Source: ZC4RG20 sp036381515 | GTDB taxonomy: Bacteria > Pseudomonadota > Gammaproteobacteria > Steroidobacterales > Rariloculaceae | Reading direction: 5' to 3' | Assembly: GCA_036381515.1 (NCBI GenBank) | Contig: DASVCR010000028.1 | Location: 1 to 64,000, forward strand | DNA: 64,000 bases | In this document: positions 18,821-27,098 of the stretch, piece by piece | How positions within the stretch are numbered: the stretch's first letter is position 1 | Layout of the letters: each line of letters begins with the position of its first letter | Translations under genes and position numbers: made by a program | The notes under the pieces: generated by a model | Seen by the model: only the letters and a program-made list of their open reading frames with translations | Database searches by the model: none | What the model was told of the DNA's origin: nothing

Positions 18821-18959
18821 ACCGTCGCACCGCACACGGCGGCCTGCACGACCAAGCCCACCGTCGCCGCGATCCACGGCGACTAGGTAGCGTCACCTCT
18901 CGCGCGATACCGCGAAAGGCGTAGGCTCGCAAATATCTCGGAGTTGGCGCATAAGCCCC

Positions 18960-19691
18960 ATGCGCGGGCGGTGGATCGAATACGGCGCTTGGCTGACCGG
19001 AATCGCGCTGCTGATCGTCTTCGGCGGCGCACGGCTATGGGCGGAGAACGAGCGCGTGCGCGGCCTCGAAGCCTTGCGCGCCGCCCAGTCCTCGACGGCC
19101 GCGGACCTCGCTTCGATTCCCGTTGCGTCTTCGGATCGAGCCGCGGCTAGCACCGGTCCATCCGCGCAGCCCTCCGCCGCATCTCGTGCGGCCGTCGATC
19201 AGACGCTATGGTCCGAGAAGCGAGCGCGCGAATATGCGAAGGCGGTGACCCGTCCCGGCCGTCCGGCGGGAGCGCTGCGGATTCCGTCGATCGGCCTCGA
19301 AGTGCCCGTGTACTCGGGCACCAGCGAGCTCAACCTGAACCGCGGTGCGGGCCACATCGAGGGCACGGCGCCGCTCGGCGCCGACGGCAACGTCGGCATC
19401 GCCGCGCATCGCGACGGATTCTTCCGCGGGCTCGAGCGCCTCCACATCGATGCAGACGTGCTCCTCGAGGTCGAGGCGCGAACGCTGCGCTATCGCGTCG
19501 TCGAGATGCGCATCGTCAGGCCGACCGACGTGCACGTCCTCGGGCCGACCGAGACGCCGAGCGTGACGCTCGTGACGTGCTACCCGTTCTACTTCGTCGG
19601 CAACGCACCGGAACGATACGTCGTGCGCGCCGAGCTCGTCGAGCCTGCCGATGGTCTCGCCGCAACGAGCCTTCGAGCATCAGCCCGATAA
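18960..19691 (+). CDS. Sortase (class D-like, Gram-negative type)
   Basis: A 243-residue cysteine transpeptidase. An N-terminal membrane anchor (WLTGIALLIVFGGARLW) is followed by a low-complexity alanine/serine linker to about residue 85, then the sortase barrel. Catalytic residues are visible: H150 in VGIAAHRDGFF, C207 in TLVTCYPFYF and R219 in PERYVV. The IPSIGLEVPVYSG start of the barrel and the HIEGTAPLG segment fit class D. It should cut an LPXTG-like sorting signal and link the protein to a cell-envelope acceptor. The next gene, 24 bases downstream, carries LPRTA near its C-terminus and is the likely dedicated substrate. No clear Shine-Dalgarno is seen. Confidence 0.9.
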   Translation: MRGRWIEYGAWLTGIALLIVFGGARLWAENERVRGLEALRAAQSSTAADLASIPVASSDRAAASTGPSAQPSAASRAAVDQTLWSEKRAREYAKAVTRPGRPAGALRIPSIGLEVPVYSGTSELNLNRGAGHIEGTAPLGADGNVGIAAHRDGFFRGLERLHIDADVLLEVEARTLRYRVVEMRIVRPTDVHVLGPTETPSVTLVTCYPFYFVGNAPERYVVRAELVEPADGLAATSLRASAR

Positions 19692-19715
19692 CCGCAGAGA
19701 GTAAGGAGCGAAGCT

Positions 19716-20342
19716 ATGTCCAGTCGAATCGCCGTCGTTGGAGCGGGGCTTGCTCTCGTAGTCACAACGAGCGCGTTCGCGCAGCGCAGCACGGATGCGG
19801 CGTTCACCGCAACCGGGGAGCGGTGCGAGGACGTGATGTGGTCCGACGAGGCGCTCGAGCGATATCCGAATATCGCGAGGGCGTGCCGGGAAGTGCTGGA
19901 ACGGGACGGTCGGTACTATGTCCGCTTCGAAGGAGAGGTGCGGCGCGTCAGGGATCGCGGCGAACGCGTCACGATCGCATTCGAGGGCGGCGATACGTTG
20001 ACGCTGACCCCGCCGGAGAACATGTCGCTCACGATCGACGGACGCGAACGATCGCCGCGCGATCTGCGACCCGGAGACGAGCTCACCTTCTATGTGCCGC
20101 AGGACCAGCTCACCGCGACGTTCTTTGCCGGGCAGCCGGAAACCTCGGAGCCGCAGGAGGTGCCGATCAGCCCCACGACCGACCCGACCGACGACGTGCT
20201 CGCGCAGGCCGACGAGGCGGATCAGCCTCGGCTGCCGAGGACCGCGGGTTTCCTGCCCTTCGTCGGTGCCGGCGGTCTCGCACTGCTGGGTCTCGGCGGG
20301 ATCCTGACGCTCCGGCGGCTGCGCTCCTCCGACCCGAGGTGA
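19716..20342 (+). CDS. Sortase substrate with C-terminal LPRTA sorting signal
   Basis: A 208-residue secreted protein. An N-terminal signal peptide (about 22 residues, ending AFAQ) is followed by a small strand-rich domain (YYVRFEGEVRRVRDRGERV, LTLTPPENMSLTIDGRE, DLRPGDELTFYVPQDQL), then an acidic linker. The C-terminus is a classical sorting signal: LPRTA at 173-177, a hydrophobic helix of about 20 residues and the charged tail RRLRSSDPR. AAGGAG lies 8 bases before the ATG. Its location directly after the sortase gene argues that the two act together. The function of the soluble domain is unknown. Confidence 0.85.
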   Translation: MSSRIAVVGAGLALVVTTSAFAQRSTDAAFTATGERCEDVMWSDEALERYPNIARACREVLERDGRYYVRFEGEVRRVRDRGERVTIAFEGGDTLTLTPPENMSLTIDGRERSPRDLRPGDELTFYVPQDQLTATFFAGQPETSEPQEVPISPTTDPTDDVLAQADEADQPRLPRTAGFLPFVGAGGLALLGLGGILTLRRLRSSDPR

Positions 20343-20485
20343 GCGAAGCCTCTCGCACGGTCGTCGGCACGTCTTCCGTCGCGGCCGCGTAGCGGCTGGC
20401 CGATGCTGCAGCCCCCCGATCCGCCGGGCGGCCGCGATTTGCCCCTATACTTGGCGCCGTTTCGATTGGGGTACAGGAGGGCCCG

Positions 20486-21370
20486 ATGGCCGACTTTCTG
20501 CATTCGAAGCTCGTCGTCACGGGCGCGAGCGGCCACCTCGGCCGGCGCGTCGTCGAGCTGCTCGCGGAGAAGGGCGCGACCGATCTGGTCGCCGCGACGC
20601 GTACGCCGGACAAGCTCGCCGGGCTGTCGGGAGTCGACGTTCGCAAAGCGGACTTCAGCGATCCGGCCTCGCTCGACGCGGCGTTCGCGGGCGCCGACCG
20701 CGTGCTCGTGATCTCGACGGACCGCATCGACGTGCCGGGCCTGCGCATCCAGCAGCACAAGGCCGCCGTCGACGCCGCGAAGCGCGCCGGCGTGAAGCGG
20801 ATTCTGTACACGTCGATGCTGAATCCGGACCGATCGTTCATCCCGTTCGCACCGGACCATCTCGAGACGGAGCGTGCGATCGAGCAGAGCGGGCTCGAGT
20901 TCACGATCCTGCGCGTGAGCTGGTATGCGGAAGGGCTGCTCGGCACGCTGACGGCGCCGCTCACGACCGGCAAGTGGTACTCCGCGGCCGGCAGCGGCCG
21001 GATCTCGTACGTCGCGCGCGAGGACGTCGCGCGGTCGGCCGCGGCCGCACTGGCTTCGTCGGGCGGCGCGAACGAGCGCCTCGACATCACCGGCCCCGAG
21101 CTGCTGACGGTGCCCGAGATCGCCAAGATCGCGTCCGAGGTCACCGGCAGGCCGATCGAGGTCGTGCCCGTATCGGACGAGGAGCTCGAGAAGGGGCTCG
21201 CGGCGGCGGGCCTGCCGCCGTTCGTGATCCCGATCGTCGTCGGCACGGACCGCAACATCCGCGCGGGCAACTTCGACGTCGCGAGCGATGCGGTGCAGCG
21301 CCTGACGGGCCACCCGCCACAGTCCGTGCGCGAGTTTCTGACGGCGAACCGCGCGGCGCTGCCGGCGTGA
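20486..21370 (+). CDS. NAD(P)-binding oxidoreductase, NmrA/QorB-like
   Basis: A 294-residue atypical short-chain dehydrogenase. The Rossmann motif VVTGASGHLGRRVVELL is at the N-terminus, followed by RKADFSDPASLDAAFAGADRVL, KAAVDAAKRAGVKRILYTS and ILRVSWYAEGL, an arrangement seen in NAD(P)H:quinone oxidoreductase QorB/YtfG and NmrA-like proteins. It probably binds NADPH and reduces quinones or acts as a redox sensor. AGGAGG lies just upstream of the ATG. Oxidoreductases and epimerases of this kind are commonly near ECF41 sigma factors, and such a sigma gene lies 860 bases downstream. No ECF41 promoter match was found in front of it. Confidence 0.85.
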   Translation: MADFLHSKLVVTGASGHLGRRVVELLAEKGATDLVAATRTPDKLAGLSGVDVRKADFSDPASLDAAFAGADRVLVISTDRIDVPGLRIQQHKAAVDAAKRAGVKRILYTSMLNPDRSFIPFAPDHLETERAIEQSGLEFTILRVSWYAEGLLGTLTAPLTTGKWYSAAGSGRISYVAREDVARSAAAALASSGGANERLDITGPELLTVPEIAKIASEVTGRPIEVVPVSDEELEKGLAAAGLPPFVIPIVVGTDRNIRAGNFDVASDAVQRLTGHPPQSVREFLTANRAALPA

Positions 21371-21489
21371 TCGTGCGCCGAGCAGCGGCCGCGAGCCTCG
21401 TGTCACGGGCGGAGCACGACGATCATGCCGGCGACGCGGCGTCGGCCGGGCTTTGCTGATCGGAGGGCGCTCTCCGCCGACAACGGCGC

Positions 21490-21999
21490 TCAGTTCGGGC
21501 TGATGCTGCCGATCGCGTTCGCGCCCGCCATCGCCGCGGCTTCGTCTTCCTCGGGCCTCGCGCCGCTCGCCGCGATCGCGCCGATCAGCCGGCCGTCGCG
21601 GTACACCGGCACGCCGCCGCCGAACGTCACCGCGTTCTCGATCTCCTCGATCTCCCCCGCCTGAACCTTCCGGCCGTACTCGGCGGACGTCATTCCCGCG
21701 CTCTTGATCACCGTGAGCGTCTTGCGTTCCGCGACCGCAGCGGTGAACGGATTCGCGTTGTCGAGGCGGTGGACCATCACCACGTTGTCGTTCTGGTCCG
21801 TGATCCGAATCGTCAACGCCCAGCCGTTCTCGCGGGCGTGCGCCTCGGCCGCAGCCATCGCCGCGGCGGCAAGCTCGTAAGTCATGAGGCTCGGCTCCGG
21901 CGGCGGGCCGCGGCGCGCGCCTCCGGGAGGCTGAGCGAAGACGAGGGAGGCGGTCAGCAGCAGTCCGGGAATGGCCGCCAGGGCCGATGCAATTCTCAT
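21490..21999 (-). CDS. GlcG/HbpS family secreted protein (DUF336)
   Basis: A 169-residue protein with a signal peptide of about 22 residues (ending LVFAQ), then a proline/arginine linker and a single GlcG/HbpS domain. Features are AAAAMAAAEAHARENGW, ITDQNDNVVMVHRLDNA, ERKTLTVIKSAG, FGGGVPVYRDGRLIGAIAASG and EDEAAAMAG. Relatives bind heme or act as small-molecule stress proteins. GGGGG precedes the ATG at good spacing. The gene lies on the opposite strand between the oxidoreductase and the ECF41 sigma gene, so joint expression is not implied. Confidence 0.9.
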   Translation of the reverse strand: MRIASALAAIPGLLLTASLVFAQPPGGARRGPPPEPSLMTYELAAAAMAAAEAHARENGWALTIRITDQNDNVVMVHRLDNANPFTAAVAERKTLTVIKSAGMTSAEYGRKVQAGEIEEIENAVTFGGGVPVYRDGRLIGAIAASGARPEEDEAAAMAGANAIGSISPN

Positions 22000-22165
22000 T
22001 TTCGATCCCCCGCAGTGTTTCCGAGTACAGGAGTATAACGAGGCCCAGGTCGCTTCGCGCTCCTCTCCGCCCGGCGAGAACCGCCGCGACGCGAGCTCCA
22101 TTACGGAATGCACCGGGCCTGCGGGGACACACGCAGCCGCCGGAGGTTAGGTACCGCTCGCCATC

Positions 22166-22192
22166 GGTCACACACGGCGTCGCTCGAACGTC
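22166..22192 (+). promoter_or_regulatory. ECF41-type promoter of the sigma gene
   Basis: GGTCACA at 22166-22172, exactly 16 bases, then CGTC at 22189-22192. The published ECF41 consensus is TGTCACA, 16 bases, CGTC/CGTA, so there is one mismatch. It lies 37 bases before the GTG start of the sigma gene, which suggests autoregulation. Confidence 0.65.
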
Positions 22193-22229
22193 TAAGCTTC
22201 GTGATGCCCCATGTCGACAGGAGGTCCAC

Positions 22230-23120
22230 GTGGACGAGCGCACCCGGGTCTTCGACGAGCAGCGGCCGCGTCTCTTCGGCCTCGCCTACCGCATGTTGAG
22301 CACGAGAGCGGACGCGGAGGACGTGCTTCAGGACGCGTATCTGCGCTGGCGATCGATCGACGGCGACCGCATCGATTCGGCGCAGGCATGGCTTACGACC
22401 GTGGTCACGCGACTCGCGATCGACCGCCTGCGCCGGGCGCGGATCGAGCGCGAGGCGTACTTCGGGCCGTGGCTGCCGGAGCCTCTGTCCGAGGACGACG
22501 TGCCGAGCCCTGAAGCGGCGCTCGAGCTCGAAGGGGACTTGTCGATCGCGTTTCTGGTGCTGCTCGAGACGCTGTCGCCGCAAGAGCGAGCGGCGTTCCT
22601 GCTCCACGACGTGTTCGACGAGGACTACGCCGACGTCGCGAAGATGCTCGGCAAGTCCGAAGCGGCGTGCCGACAAATGGTGCATCGCGCGCGCGAGCGA
22701 GTGACGGCGAAGCGGCGCCGCTTCGTCGTCGACGACGAGACGCGCATCCGCATGCTGCGCAAGTTCATCGATGCGGCGGCCAGCGGCGATCGAGACGCGA
22801 TCAAGGCGCTTTTTGCGCCGGACGCGAAGCACGTCTCGGACGGCGGCGGCAAGGGCAGAGCCGCGATCAGGCCGCTCCACGGCGCCGAGCGCATCGCATG
22901 GCTCTGGTTCGCCGTCGCGGCGCGGAGCCGCGGGCGCGTCGAGAGAAGGATCGTGCGCGTCAACGGAGAGCCGGCCTTTGCGACCTGGTTCGACGGTCGG
23001 CTCCATTCGGTCGCGGTCCTCGAAACGGACGGCGAGCGCATCTACTCGCATTACACGATCGCGAATCCCGACAAGCTTCGCTCCTTCGCGCATCTCGAGG
23101 TATTGCCGACGCTCGCGTGA
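22230..23120 (+). CDS. ECF41-type RNA polymerase sigma factor with SnoaL-like C-terminal domain
   Basis: A 296-residue sigma factor. Regions 2 and 4 are present (AYRMLSTRADAEDVLQDAYL; SPQERAAFLLHDVFDEDY, then KSEAACRQMVHRARER). A NTF2/SnoaL-like extension of about 110 residues follows. Three hallmark motifs of the ECF41 group are present: WLPEP in the linker (81-85), DGGGK (204-208) and NPDKL (279-283). The C-terminal extension is known to tune sigma activity in place of a classical anti-sigma factor. The GTG start is supported by AGGAGG 6 bases upstream. Promoter matches lie upstream of this gene and of the AhpD-like gene that follows, so both are probable targets. Confidence 0.93.
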   Translation: MDERTRVFDEQRPRLFGLAYRMLSTRADAEDVLQDAYLRWRSIDGDRIDSAQAWLTTVVTRLAIDRLRRARIEREAYFGPWLPEPLSEDDVPSPEAALELEGDLSIAFLVLLETLSPQERAAFLLHDVFDEDYADVAKMLGKSEAACRQMVHRARERVTAKRRRFVVDDETRIRMLRKFIDAAASGDRDAIKALFAPDAKHVSDGGGKGRAAIRPLHGAERIAWLWFAVAARSRGRVERRIVRVNGEPAFATWFDGRLHSVAVLETDGERIYSHYTIANPDKLRSFAHLEVLPTLA

Positions 23121-23133
23121 GGATCGCGGCGCG

Positions 23134-23160
23134 TGTCACACGCGCGACCGACCGCGCGTC
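23134..23160 (+). promoter_or_regulatory. ECF41-type promoter of the AhpD-like gene
   Basis: A perfect match: TGTCACA at 23134-23140, 16 bases, CGTC at 23157-23160. It lies 38 bases before the ATG of the AhpD-like gene, nearly the same distance as the site in front of the sigma gene. Confidence 0.8.
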
Positions 23161-23198
23161 TTAGCGGTGCAAGAGACACTCGACGCAAGGAGAAGCGT

Positions 23199-23681
23199 AT
23201 GACCCGGCTCACATTCGATCCGGAAAAGTATCGCGACGTCGTACAGGCCATGTTGGGTCTTGGAGCTCCGGTCCGGCGTGCAGGACTCGAGCCCGCACTG
23301 CTCGAGCTCGTCAAGGTCCGCGCATCGCAGATCAACGGCTGCGGCTATTGTCTCGACATGCACACGAAGGACGCGCGAGCGAGCGGGGAAACCGAGCAGC
23401 GGCTCTACCTGCTCGCGGCCTGGCGGGAAGCGACCGTCTATACCGATCGCGAGCGGGCGGCGCTCGCATGGACCGAGGCGGTCACGCGTCTCGAGAACCA
23501 GGACGTGCCCGATCCGGTCTACGAGCAGGCCCGCGCACACTTCACCGAAGAAGAGCTCGTCGCGCTGACGCTCGCGATCATCCAGATCAACGGGTGGAAC
23601 AGGCTGTCGATCGCGTTCAGACGGCCCGCGGGAGACTACGTGCCGGGCAGTGTCAAGAAGCTCGGAGCGGTGCCCGCGTAA
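23199..23681 (+). CDS. Carboxymuconolactone decarboxylase/AhpD family protein
   Basis: A 160-residue helical protein. The AhpD-type motif is present: INGCGYCLDMH with C48, C51 and H55, preceded by ELVKVRASQ. The later region IIQINGWNRLSIAFRRP is also typical. Members are thiol-active proteins linked to peroxide defence or ring-cleavage chemistry. This type is the most common partner of ECF41 sigma factors. The start at 23199 has AAGGAG upstream. A perfect ECF41 promoter match precedes it and a hairpin at 23700-23720 follows the stop. Confidence 0.92.
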   Translation: MTRLTFDPEKYRDVVQAMLGLGAPVRRAGLEPALLELVKVRASQINGCGYCLDMHTKDARASGETEQRLYLLAAWREATVYTDRERAALAWTEAVTRLENQDVPDPVYEQARAHFTEEELVALTLAIIQINGWNRLSIAFRRPAGDYVPGSVKKLGAVPA

Positions 23682-23996
23682 AGCCATCACGGTCGAAGGG
23701 CCGGCGCGTCGCGCGCCGGCTCGAGACCTCGGAGATTGGTGCCGGGCCCGGTAAATCCCGGTGCCGCCGGGGCTCGAGGCGCTCACGCGAATCGAGCAGA
23801 CCCTTCCGGACAGCGCGCAAGTCGACGTCCTCGAGGTCGTCCGACATGACGTCGCTCCGAGCCGCATACGGCCGCCCGCTCCCCCCACTTGCGTCCCGGC
23901 AGAGGGGCGGTTTAATAGGCGGCGGACGCCGGACTCGCGGCGTCTCCAAACCACCAGGAGGAAGAAAAAGCAGCCGACAACAAAGGAGGCAGAACC
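23682..23996. other. Intergenic region before the NEW3/ABC cluster
   Basis: About 315 bases. It contains the hairpin at 23700-23720 and then A-rich sequence just before the GTG start at 23997, including AAAGGAGGC. No gene is apparent. Confidence 0.4.
23700..23720 (+). terminator. Terminator-like hairpin after the AhpD-like gene
   Basis: Perfect 9-bp stem GCCGGCGCG / CGCGCCGGC with loop TCG, 19 bases past the stop codon. There is no T tract. Confidence 0.5.
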
Positions 23997-25151
23997 GTGC
24001 GCGCAGTCCTCATCACGATCACCGCCTCGTGGCTGATCTCGAGCGCCGCCCTGGCGCAGGACTCCGATTACCGCGGCCTGTGGGTATCGACGCCCTACCC
24101 GTCGATCGAGGTCGCACCCGGCGACGACATCTCCTTCGCCCTGACCGTCCACAACGCGAACCGGCCGCCTCAGCGAGTCGCGCTGGAAGTGCTTCAGCCG
24201 CCGAGCGACTGGGACGTACGCCTGCTCGGCGGCGGCAAACCGGTGGGCGCGGTGTTCGTGGGACCCGACGCGACGGCCAACCTCCAGCTCGAGCTCGAGC
24301 CGCCCGAGGGCATCGGCAAGGGCAGGTACACGCTCACGGTGCGCGCGGCGGGCACCTCCGACCGTTTCGAGCTGCCGCTCGAGGTCGTGATCGGCGAGAC
24401 GCCGCCTGCAAAGCTCGAGCTCGAGCCCGAGCTGCCGATCCTGCCCGGCACGCCCGACTCCGCGTTTCGCTTCAACGTCGAGCTCGGCAACAAGACGGGC
24501 GAGGACGCGCTGATCGCGTTGTCGGCAGACGCACCGCCCGGCTTCCAGGTGTCGTTCAAGGAGCGCTTCGGCTCGCAGCGGCTCACGAGCGTAGCCGTCG
24601 AGGCCGGCCAGACGCAGGGCCTCGAGATCGAGGTGCGACCGCCGCAGGGGACGGCCGCGGGACGCTATCCGGTCACGGTGCGCGCGATGGCCGGCGAGGT
24701 GGCGGCGAAGACCGAGCTCACGCTCGACGTGAGCGGCCAGCCGGCGCTGCGTCTGACGGCGCCCGGAGAGCTGCTGTCCGGGCGCGTCGAGGCCGGCGAG
24801 CAGACTCCGCTGCAGCTCGTGCTGCAGAACACCGGCAGCGCGCCCGCGCAGGGGGTGAGCTTCTCGGCATCGCAGCCGCAGGGCTGGGAGATCGAGTTCG
24901 AGCCCGAGACCGTGCCCGTCCTGCCGCCCGGCGAGCGGATGGAGGTGCGCGCGCTCGTCACGGCGCCGGCCGAGGCCATCGCCGGCGACTACATGCTGAC
25001 GCTGCGCGCGAACGCCGACGCGGCGTCGGCGAACTCGGAGTTCCGCGTGACCGTGCGGACGTCGACGCTGTGGGGCATCGTCGGCCTCCTCGTGATCGCC
25101 GCGGCCGTGGCCGTGCTCGCGCTCGCGGTCATGCGCTACGGGAGGCGTTGA
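23997..25151 (+). CDS. Secreted NEW3-domain protein with C-terminal membrane helix
   Basis: A 384-residue protein. The signal peptide is about 22 residues (ending ALAQ). The mature part has immunoglobulin-like NEW3 domains; one is seen at PALRLTAPGELLSGRVEAGEQTP, with ELLLENTG-like LVLQNTGSAPAQGVSFSASQP, and similar repeated units lie earlier. A single C-terminal transmembrane helix (LWGIVGLLVIAAAVAVLALAV) is followed by MRYGRR. It probably sits in the cytoplasmic membrane facing the periplasm. The GTG start is supported by AAAGGAGG. The stop overlaps the region just before the ATPase start (2 bases apart), and the three genes look like one operon. It may be an accessory binding subunit of the ABC transporter. 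Confidence 0.8.
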   Translation: MRAVLITITASWLISSAALAQDSDYRGLWVSTPYPSIEVAPGDDISFALTVHNANRPPQRVALEVLQPPSDWDVRLLGGGKPVGAVFVGPDATANLQLELEPPEGIGKGRYTLTVRAAGTSDRFELPLEVVIGETPPAKLELEPELPILPGTPDSAFRFNVELGNKTGEDALIALSADAPPGFQVSFKERFGSQRLTSVAVEAGQTQGLEIEVRPPQGTAAGRYPVTVRAMAGEVAAKTELTLDVSGQPALRLTAPGELLSGRVEAGEQTPLQLVLQNTGSAPAQGVSFSASQPQGWEIEFEPETVPVLPPGERMEVRALVTAPAEAIAGDYMLTLRANADAASANSEFRVTVRTSTLWGIVGLLVIAAAVAVLALAVMRYGRR

Positions 25152-25153
25152 CG

Positions 25154-26089
25154 ATGGCCGCCGTGATCGAAGCGCGCGGCCTCACCAAGCGCTACGGCGG
25201 GATCACGGCCGTCGACGGCATCGACCTCGAGATCCGCCGCGGCGAGGTGTTCGGCCTCCTCGGCCCGAACGGCTCCGGCAAAACGACGACGATCCTGATG
25301 CTGCTCGGGCTCACGGACGTCACCTCCGGCACCGTACGGGTGCTTGGGCTCGATCCCGCGCGCGAGCCGCTCGCCGTAAAGCGGCGCGTCGGCTACATGC
25401 CGGACACGGTCGGCTTCTACGATCACCTTTCGGCGCGCGCGAACCTGCGCTACACGGGTCGCCTCGCCGGGATCGACCGCGACGTGCTCGACGAGCGCAT
25501 CGACGGTGCGCTCGCGCAGGTGGGCCTCCGCGACGCGGCCGACCGGCGCGTAGGCGCGTACTCGGCCGGCATGCGCCGCCGGCTCGGGCTCGCCGACGTG
25601 CTGATCAAGGAGCCCGACATCGCGATCCTCGACGAGCCGACCAACGACCTCGATCCGACGGCGACGCGCGAGTTCCTCGATCTGATCCTCGCGCTCAAGC
25701 GTCGCGACATCACGGTGCTCCTGTCGTCGCATCTGCTCGAGCGCGTGCAGGCCGTGTGCGACCGCGTCGCGCTCTTCCACCGCGGGCGCATCGCGCTCGA
25801 GGGCACCGTCGCCGCGCTCGCGCAGCAGGTGCTCGGCGGCGGGCACAGGATCATTCTCGAGGCGGACGGCGCCGATCTGAAGGCCGCGCTCGAGCGTATC
25901 GCGGGCGTCGTGGGCGTGACCACGCCCGAGCCCGGCCGCTACGTGATCGAAGCTTCGGACGACGTGCGCGCCGCCGCGGCGGCGGAAGCCGTGCGCGCCG
26001 GCGCGGCCGTGAAGTCGCTCGCGCTCGAGCAGCCGAGCCTCGCCGAAGTGTATGCGAGCTACTTCAGGAGTCTGCGCGATGCGGCGTGA
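25154..26089 (+). CDS. ABC transporter ATP-binding protein
   Basis: A 311-residue protein with the usual parts: Walker A GPNGSGKTT (37-45), signature YSAGMRRRLGL (about 135), Walker B AILDEPTNDLDP (about 165) and the switch histidine in LLSSHLLE. The C-terminal 80 residues form an extra domain often seen on ABC-2 type ATPases (NosF-like). It should power the following permease. The start at 25154 lies 2 bases after the NEW3 gene stop; the frame is open far upstream, but that part is an antisense-like shadow. The permease gene overlaps its end by 11 bases. Confidence 0.92.
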   Translation: MAAVIEARGLTKRYGGITAVDGIDLEIRRGEVFGLLGPNGSGKTTTILMLLGLTDVTSGTVRVLGLDPAREPLAVKRRVGYMPDTVGFYDHLSARANLRYTGRLAGIDRDVLDERIDGALAQVGLRDAADRRVGAYSAGMRRRLGLADVLIKEPDIAILDEPTNDLDPTATREFLDLILALKRRDITVLLSSHLLERVQAVCDRVALFHRGRIALEGTVAALAQQVLGGGHRIILEADGADLKAALERIAGVVGVTTPEPGRYVIEASDDVRAAAAAEAVRAGAAVKSLALEQPSLAEVYASYFRSLRDAA

Positions 26090-27041
26090 AGGATCGCCCT
26101 GGACCGGGCTCGCCACCGTCGTCGCGAAGGAGATGGCGGACCATCTCACGAGCGCGCGCATGCGGATCCTCGAGGTGCTGATCGTGCTGATCGCCGCCGG
26201 CACGCTCTACAACTCGATCGGCATGCTGCGGCGCACGACGGTCGAGGATCCGTTCCTGTTCCTGCGGCTGTTCACGCTCGCCGATGCGCCGCTGCCGTCG
26301 TTCCTGTCCTTCCTGGGCTTCGTCGTGCCGCTGATGGCCATCGCGCTCGGCTTCGACAGCATCAACGGCGAGTACGCGCGCCGCACGCTGTCGCGCGTGC
26401 TCGCGCAGCCGATCTACCGCGACGCGCTGATCCTCGGCAAATTCCTCGCGAGCCTAGGGACCCTCGCGCTCACGCTCGCGGCGCTCTGGCTCATCGTCAC
26501 GGGCGCGGGCCTCCTGTTCCTCGGCGTGCCGCCGAGCGGCGAGGAGGTGCTGCGCGGTATCGGCTTCCTCGTCGTCACGATCGCTTACGCCGGCGTGTGG
26601 CTCGCGCTCGCGATGCTGCTCTCCACGACGTTCCGCCAGGCGGCGACGGCGGCGCTCGCGGCGCTCGCGGTGTGGCTGCTGTTCTCGATCTTCTGGCCGA
26701 TCATCGTGGACTTCCTCGCCCCGCTCTTCGTCGGGCAGCCGGCCGACCTGATGGCCGCGCTGCAGGCCGCCGCGGATCGGGCGCAGACCGAGCTCGCGCT
26801 CGCTCGCGTCTCGCCGAACACGCTGTACGGCGAGGCGACGCTCGCGCTGCTGAATCCCGAGACGCGCACGCTCGGCCTCGTGTTCTTCGGCCAGCTGCAA
26901 AATGCGATCGTCGGCGCGCCGCTGCCGCTCGGGCAGAGCCTGCTCCTGATCTGGCCGCACGTCACGGGGCTCGCCGCGGCGGCGATCCTCCTCTTCACGC
27001 TGACCTACGTGCTGTTTCAGCGTCAGGAGGTGCGGGCCTGA
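26079..27041 (+). CDS. ABC-2 type transporter permease
   Basis: A 320-residue integral membrane protein with about six helices, among them SFLGFVVPLMAIALGF, LGTLALTLAALWLIVTGAGL and LAALAVWLLFSIFW. The segment INGEYARRTLSRVLAQPI is typical of ABC-2 permeases related to NosY and drug exporters. The ATG at 26079 lies inside the end of the ATPase gene (11-base overlap), so translation is coupled. Together with the ATPase and the NEW3 protein it forms one export system; the substrate is not evident. A long GC-rich hairpin at 27049-27075 follows. Confidence 0.9.
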   Translation: MRREGSPWTGLATVVAKEMADHLTSARMRILEVLIVLIAAGTLYNSIGMLRRTTVEDPFLFLRLFTLADAPLPSFLSFLGFVVPLMAIALGFDSINGEYARRTLSRVLAQPIYRDALILGKFLASLGTLALTLAALWLIVTGAGLLFLGVPPSGEEVLRGIGFLVVTIAYAGVWLALAMLLSTTFRQAATAALAALAVWLLFSIFWPIIVDFLAPLFVGQPADLMAALQAAADRAQTELALARVSPNTLYGEATLALLNPETRTLGLVFFGQLQNAIVGAPLPLGQSLLLIWPHVTGLAAAAILLFTLTYVLFQRQEVRA

Positions 27042-27048
27042 CGAGGCG

Positions 27049-27075
27049 CCGCGGCCGGGGCCGCCCCGGCCGCGG
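27049..27075. terminator. Bidirectional terminator-like hairpin
   Basis: Perfect 12-bp stem CCGCGGCCGGGG / CCCCGGCCGCGG with loop CCG, between the convergent permease gene (stop at 27041) and cupin gene (stop at 27099). Confidence 0.55.
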
Positions 27076-27098
27076 TGCGCGGGGACGGCCCGGACGCG

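Noticed and set aside
23348..25153. Open frame in phase with the ABC ATPase far upstream
   Set aside because: The start at 25154 gives the complete ATPase; the upstream part overlaps the NEW3 gene and has no homologous features.
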